In this document: piece after piece, positions 61,401 through 64,000 of the stretch
How positions within the stretch are numbered: position 1 is the stretch's first letter
Layout: the number at the start of each line of letters is the position of its first letter
NCBI GenBank assembly: GCA_903813345.2
Contig: CAIIXF020000012.1
Location: 31,690,501-31,754,500 of the forward strand
DNA from: Owenia fusiformis
Taxonomy: Eukaryota; Annelida; Polychaeta; Sabellida; Oweniidae
Reading direction: 5' to 3'
Length of the DNA stretch: 64,000 bases
Program-made: the position numbers and the translations under genes
Notes under the pieces: model-generated
Told to the model about the DNA's origin: nothing
Databases searched by the model: none
The model's input: only the letters and a program-made list of their open reading frames with translations

Positions 61401-63857
61401 ACTGACATTGAGGTAAGGTCGTGTATAATGGGTGAAAAATGAGACGCTTACATTGCAGTGAAATAGGCTATGCTTCATAATTTAACTAATATTATAGTAC
61501 TAATAATTGAATTAAACTCACGCTGCGTCTCTTAAATAGAACGCCATTGTTTTCTCATTGAAAGGGGTCGACCACCCGGTGTTCCTAAGCTCGAGACGAA
61601 AACAAAACCTCCCACCTTTGGCAACTCTGTCCGGAATAACACTCTGAAAAATTCAGATAACACAAAATAAGATTGTTTTTTTTTCACTTTACACTAATAA
61701 AGGCTAAATTTCCTCGCGGCACGTCATTTATGCCTTGGTCACATTTGCTCCGTTTTCACCACGGCGCCCGGCCGATTGAGTATTTTGTTCAAAATTGAAT
61801 AAAATATTGAACAAAACACTCAATCGGCCGGGCGCCGGCCGATGAATCGGTGCAAATGTGACCCAGGCATTAAATGAGTAGTAACTTGGTGCTCGCCCGA
61901 TTTAGATCCTCTGCGCCCGCAGGACCATTGACTCTGTAACTAAGACCACCGTAGAGCAAAGACTGGGACATTATTAGAAAACCATTTGCTTTAAACGATT
62001 AAAGCATTTACCATTTTCGATTGTTCTTTTCCATTATTTCCACGCTCTATAATAAAACTGAAGAACAAAGTACACCTAGCACTATTTATGAGAACTCCTG
62101 TCACAGTTTTAATAGATACGTGTGCTAATGCCTTGGTCACATATGCTCCGATCCATCGGCCGGCGCCCGGCCGATTGAGTGTTTTGTTCAATATTGTATT
62201 CAATTTTGAACAAAATACTCAATCGGCCGGGCGCCGTAGTGAAAATCGGAGCAAATGTGACAAAGGCATTATATGTGCTATTTTACCCTTTCCAGCAAAA
62301 ATCTGTAACCAAGATTTCTATGTATATCGCCGTAACAACCCCCAAGAATCCACAGGTCTATAACATCTTGTCTGTAGGCTCGGTTGAGGAAATCATAGTG
62401 GAAGTACGCCATTTCTGACGTTGCAGTGGGACACTCAGACCTTTTGATCGAATGAATGAAAGTTAAATGAACATGAATAGTTACGATACCGAGATATACA
62501 TATAAGCTTATATATAGGCTATAGATAAACTGGGGTTACGTATTAGTGCGCATGCGTGTCAACTAATCAAAAATATGTAGTTTGACAAATGTTACTATAC
62601 TAGTAGATTGAAACGAAGAATAACATTTGATAAAAAAATAAATAATTTATTCTCAGATTATTATTCTGCATGCTCCAAAGAAAGAAATCAAACATTGACG
62701 TTTTCATAAATGTTTCCTGATTAGTAGCCTACGAGAAGGACATTTAAGACCCCGAATGTAGGTTACCTTCCAGGTGGATTAGTGCTAACTTGATTGCATT
62801 CTCCACCCTGTGCCAGATAGCGCGTCTCCGCATTCAGGTAAGGATAGTCGACGTTGGGATCTATGATTGTTCCCATGTCAGTGTCGCTTGCAAGGAAAGC
62901 GTCGTTTAGGTGACCTACATGTACCATAATATGTATTACATTTGTAAAGGGTAAACACCCCTCCATAAGTCTGGCAACCTTTTCCCCCATAGGCTTGTGT
63001 GTTAAAGGAGGGGTGTGTAGGTCTTTATAAAGATACAGTGGTGGAGGTCATTATGCAATTGATGACTGTTCTGACTCTTTCATTTAGATCACCAGAATCA
63101 TATTGTATTCCAAGCATACAGTACATAAAATGCCTATATTTGAAGAGCCAATCCTTAACGAAACAAAACTACCCGCCGAAATCTCCGGGTATTGGATTTT
63201 CCATTGATGTTGGATGGGTACTTTAGGCCTATAACATTTGAGAAGTAATGCAACATTCACCTGTTCTGCCTTTCAGTGTTCGGTTGTATGCGTCCTCTCG
63301 GGAGACGGGCGTTTCATCGAGATACATGACCCGCTTTTGCCAAGGATACCTGAGTTGGACTTGTCTACATAGGAAAAAGTAATTCATTTATTTATATATA
63401 ACCAGTCACGTGAATCAACAGTACATGAAAAATGGAGAGTTCATATGTCTCCAAAAGCAGTTTCGTTCGTTTCAGGATTGCACTGAACGAAATGCTAGGA
63501 GACTGAGAGAGGAAGACGATATGCGCTTGTATTCGCGAATGCAACTAACGGCTTTCGGCTACCGGATTAACTTACTTTTAAGTGTGACTCATTTTACTTA
63601 CCTGCGACTATTCCATTCATGCTTTAATAAGTTGGTCAGTAGGTTTAACTGGTGCCGACAACCGAAAGTTGCATTCGCGAAAAAAAGCTAAGTCAAGAGT
63701 ATTGCAACTTACATGTGTGACGGGACAGCAGCTAACAATGCTTCTAAAATATCTGCTCTTTCAACGAACATTTCCGGGGGATATCCGCGTATGTTTCCCG
63801 GTGCACTCCAGTCTCTAAACTGCGGGTCCCCAAAGTGTGTTGTATAGTACCATTCAC
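58406..63857 (-). CDS. DUF4832-family protein (5' end outside window)
   Basis: Exons, 5' to 3' on the minus strand: 63713-63857, 63261-63364, 62767-62914, 62287-62440, 61522-61643, 61198-61321, 59148-59277, and a possible last exon 58406-58449. Phases match at every junction (2, 1, 2, 0, 2, 0, 1). Family landmarks in order: ERADILEALLAAVPSH, VQLRYPWQKRVMYLDETPVS, GHLNDAFLASDTDMGT, ETRYLAQGGEC, YFHYDFLNRAYRQDV, GCYGDIHRNLGYRF, RVAKGGRFCFRLELRNTGWS, RDWQTEVGPIVIEGTLGIP and FANSDVPEFQTGFNNLGHIL. DUF4832 proteins, common in bacteria, are thought to be carbohydrate-active: a barrel-like N-terminal part and a C-terminal beta domain (here from exon 61522-61643 on). Function is not established. No frameshift or stop seen. 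Confidence 0.8.
58990..59075 (+). repeat. short dispersed repeat, copy 2
   Basis: Same blocks as 26240-26335. It lies just beyond the last well-supported DUF4832 exon, inside the proposed last intron. Confidence 0.55.
59148..59277 (-). CDS. DUF4832 gene exon g
   Basis: Phase 0 in, 1 out. VLLGMYNPRRSWDSNQYILF to NNLGHILT, then GTAAGT. Confidence 0.75.
59516..60600 (+). mobile_element. mariner-family element with decayed, truncated transposase
   Basis: Ends CAGGGCGTTCAATAAGTACT and complement, TA on both sides (59514-59515, 60601-60602). Inside, 60260-60500 encodes with breaks SVEDELRQR and IRKIADITDSSIGRENHVIH, the DNA-binding helix-turn-helix part of mariner transposases. The catalytic DDD part is absent. 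Sits in the intron between DUF4832 exons f and g. Confidence 0.75.
61198..61321 (-). CDS. DUF4832 gene exon f
   Basis: Phase 2 in, 0 out. GTLYRAVIPDIEVRDWQ to FPDGVYE. The plus strand is also open over this exon; family match and phase favour the minus strand. Confidence 0.7.
61522..61643 (-). CDS. DUF4832 gene exon e
   Basis: Phase 0 in, 2 out. SVIPDRVAKGGRFCFRLELR, NTGWSTPFNEKTMAFYLRD; start of the beta domain. Confidence 0.75.
61740..61870. mobile_element. palindromic MITE, family 3, copy 2
   Basis: ATGCCTTGGTCACATTTGCT ends, inner CGGCGCCCGGCCGATTGAGT palindrome around an AT-rich loop. Intronic in the DUF4832 gene. Confidence 0.75.
62128..62269. mobile_element. palindromic MITE, family 3, copy 3
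   Basis: Same ends and inner palindrome as copy 2, 258 bp away, in the preceding intron of the DUF4832 gene, immediately next to exon 62287-62440. Confidence 0.75.
62287..62440 (-). CDS. DUF4832 gene exon d
   Basis: Phase 2 in, 0 out. SECPTATSEMAYFHYDFLNR to GYRFLLER. The GTAAAA donor lies 18 bp from the family 3 MITE. Confidence 0.75.
62767..62914 (-). CDS. DUF4832 gene exon c
   Basis: Phase 1 in, 2 out. GHLNDAFLASDTDMGTIIDP, YLNAETRYLAQGGECNQ; the most family-typical part. Confidence 0.8.
62953..63010. mobile_element. remnant of the CCCCTCCATAAG mariner-type MITE
   Basis: ACACCCCTCCATAAGTCTGG, then a short inverted GGAGGGGTGT. It lies in an intron of the DUF4832 gene. Confidence 0.5.
63261..63364 (-). 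CDS. DUF4832 gene exon b
   Basis: Phase 2 in, 1 out. QVQLRYPWQKRVMYLDETPV, then SREDAYNRTLKGRT. Confidence 0.75.
63535..63689. mobile_element. palindromic MITE, family 1, copy 4
   Basis: Same TATTCGCGAATGCAACTAACG-type ends, more diverged. It lies in an intron of the DUF4832 gene between exons 63713-63857 and 63261-63364. Confidence 0.7.
63713..63857 (-). CDS. DUF4832 gene exon a
   Basis: Phase 1 in, 2 out. GEWYYTTHFGDPQF to EALLAAVPSH(I). Acceptor CATTACACAG, donor GTAAGT. Confidence 0.75.
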
Positions 63858-64000
63858 CTGTGTAATGTAAAAGATATTTCAACATTTTAGACTCAATATA
63901 CCTACCGTTCAAATTGAATGTAGAAAAAGGAATAGTATGCGATCCTAATGTCTATAAACCCTATAAATGATGTCGCTGTTATCTAAAAACAACGAAATGA

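Overview
The window is nuclear DNA of an invertebrate animal, probably marine. Genes are split by AT-rich introns with GT-AG borders. EGF modules sit on phase 1-1 exons, a Death domain is joined to a STAND-type NTPase, and repeats make up well over half of the sequence. I cannot name the species or phylum from sequence alone. Nothing bacterial (operons, Shine-Dalgarno sites, CRISPR) is present. Most long ORFs are artefacts of low-complexity satellites.

Layout. 1-5.6 kb: a LINE reverse-transcriptase fragment (minus) split by a 5.3-kb foldback element (156-5421, 5-bp target duplication) filled with TTCC-type and AACG-type satellites. 5.7-9.6 kb: the 3' part of a plus-strand EGF/SEA single-pass membrane protein gene, followed by 139-bp repeats in its 3' region. 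10.3-12.5 kb: palindromic MITEs and a 52-bp satellite. 14.5-17.7 kb: a minus-strand three-exon gene for a disordered protein with SxIP-like repeats. 18.5-26.3 kb: MITEs, a 2.6-kb foldback element with a minisatellite core, and other inverted repeats. 27.6-28.3 kb: a small minus-strand two-exon gene. 29-33 kb: MITEs, a tRNA-like SINE and an orphan coding exon. 33.7-56.7 kb: one plus-strand gene with Death, STAND NTPase and TPR-like parts, whose 19.5-kb intron holds a LINE interrupted by a 17.8-kb satellite-rich element (34814-52596, 10-bp target duplication). 58.4-63.9 kb: a minus-strand gene of the DUF4832 family, 5' end outside the window, its introns holding a mariner remnant and two MITE families.

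The exon models rest on reading frame, intron phase and family resemblance. Phases match across every junction proposed for the Death-STAND and DUF4832 genes. They also match in the EGF gene, apart from one uncertain microexon in the SEA domain. The Death-STAND gene has an in-frame TAG in its last exon followed by 54 more coding-like codons, so it may be a variable or decaying allele.

The most unusual theme is a recurring transposon design: elements bounded by inverted repeats whose interiors are private satellites (156-5421, 22230-24820, 34814-52596). In two of them the insertion can be proved, because removing the element and one target duplication restores a continuous LINE reading frame.
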